The position numbers were made by a program, and so were the translations under genes. 34,800 bases of DNA from Chthoniobacter sp. (GTDB lineage: Bacteria; Verrucomicrobiota; Verrucomicrobiia; Chthoniobacterales; Chthoniobacteraceae): the NCBI GenBank assembly GCA_028293645.1, contig JAQGOK010000182.1, positions 1-34,800 of the forward strand. Direction: 5' to 3'. How positions within the stretch are numbered: position 1 is the stretch's first letter; every line of letters starts with the position of its first letter. The notes below the pieces were generated by a model. That model made no database searches and had not been told where the DNA came from. It was given only the letters and a program-made list of their open reading frames with translations. Of the stretch, positions 34,406-34,800 are shown one piece after another.

Positions 34406-34800
34406 CTAGGGCCTGCGACGGCGGTAGGCGAGCGCAACCACGCCGATCATCGCCATCGCCGCGCATGACGGCTCCGGAATCACTTCCGCAATCGATCCGG
34501 TGTCGCTCTTGGCGACGAAATCGAGATGGAAATCAGCCGATACAGCTGGATCAAAGTCCACCTCGCGAAGGTAAATGGAATCAATGGTATGGGATCCGTT
34601 GGGAAGTTGCCCACCATGTCCGCCGCCGATTCCCGGGATCGCTCCCCAGTCGAAGCTGTCCAGGCTCCATTCATAGAGATGCCATGCGCCGTCGCCGATG
34701 ATTTCCAAACTGGTAGAACCATCCATTTCCCCGAGAGTTCCCCCGGCTCCGTCCAGGTTGATTGACGTGACCCAACCAGACTCGTTGGTTTTCAGGTAGA
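34406..34800 (-). CDS. PEP-CTERM sorting-domain protein, C-terminal part
   Basis: The frame is open to the right edge, so the N terminus lies outside the window; about 130 codons are visible. They read as a beta-rich domain (GSTSLEIIGDGAWHLYEWSL, SIYLREVDFDP, ADFHLDFVAKSD) and then a sorting tail of VIPEPS, a short hydrophobic helix (CAAMAMIGVVALAY) and RRRRP. This is a second exosortase substrate on the same strand as the GHL10 gene, 133 bases upstream of its start. The visible domain looks like a surface or carbohydrate-associated module of the kind common in Planctomycetes/Verrucomicrobia PEP-CTERM proteins. Function unknown. Confidence 0.8.
   Translation of the reverse strand, partial: YLKTNESGWVTSINLDGAGGTLGEMDGSTSLEIIGDGAWHLYEWSLDSFDWGAIPGIGGGHGGQLPNGSHTIDSIYLREVDFDPAVSADFHLDFVAKSDTGSIAEVIPEPSCAAMAMIGVVALAYRRRRP

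Overview
The window looks like a chromosomal segment from a GC-rich Gram-negative bacterium of the PVC group. The best fit is Verrucomicrobia, possibly a Chthoniobacterales/Spartobacteria-like soil lineage. That placement is inferred from gene content, not from a marker search. The supporting content is: PEP-CTERM sorting tails, an autotransporter-associated beta-strand repeat protein, a DUF1080 protein, a pseudopilin with an H...DG-like tail, an ATP synthase a subunit with a secretion-type N terminus, and an ORF6N protein. Almost none of the start codons have a Shine-Dalgarno-like sequence upstream.

Layout. 1-2.4 kb: the C-terminal end of a prenyltransferase/squalene-oxidase-repeat-like protein, tRNA-His(GTG), the GTPase gene obgE, and a convergent lipoprotein/methyltransferase gene that is frame-disrupted. 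2.5-5.0 kb: two adjacent GT4 glycosyltransferases. 5.0-12.6 kb: a complete F-type ATP synthase operon in the order atpB-E-F-H-A-[ORF6N gene]-G-D-C. It is preceded by a perfect 22-bp palindrome matching the Rex (NADH/NAD+ sensor) operator consensus, which also fits the CRP consensus. 12.7-15.8 kb (minus strand): an envelope protein with a peptidoglycan-binding domain, then a CHASE4 hybrid sensor kinase. 15.9-20.9 kb: a GT2-methyltransferase fusion, a UDP-galactopyranose-mutase-like flavoprotein, a secreted beta-propeller and a small lipoprotein. 21.0-22.0 kb: tRNA-Val(CAC) and a pseudopilin. 22.0-24.8 kb (minus): purH-pdxJ-acpS.

24.8-29.0 kb is a methyl-cycle module. metK and ahcY form a minus-strand operon ending in a clear terminator. 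They are transcribed away from a gene encoding an ArsR-type HTH fused to a SAM-dependent methyltransferase fold, which fits a SAH/SAM-sensing regulator. The shared 374-bp spacer holds two sets of candidate operator repeats. 29.3-34.8 kb: a structured three-hairpin repeat element, a large PEP-CTERM beta-strand-repeat protein, a DUF1080 protein, a GHL10-type glycoside hydrolase and the end of a second PEP-CTERM protein. Together these suggest extracellular polysaccharide work.

The observations most worth following up are the ORF6N DNA-binding gene placed between atpA and atpG with no room for its own promoter, a 35-bp near-perfect palindrome inside that gene, the Rex-type site upstream of atpB, and the candidate SAM-cycle regulator with its operators. 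I found no CRISPR array, rRNA, intact insertion sequence or prophage.
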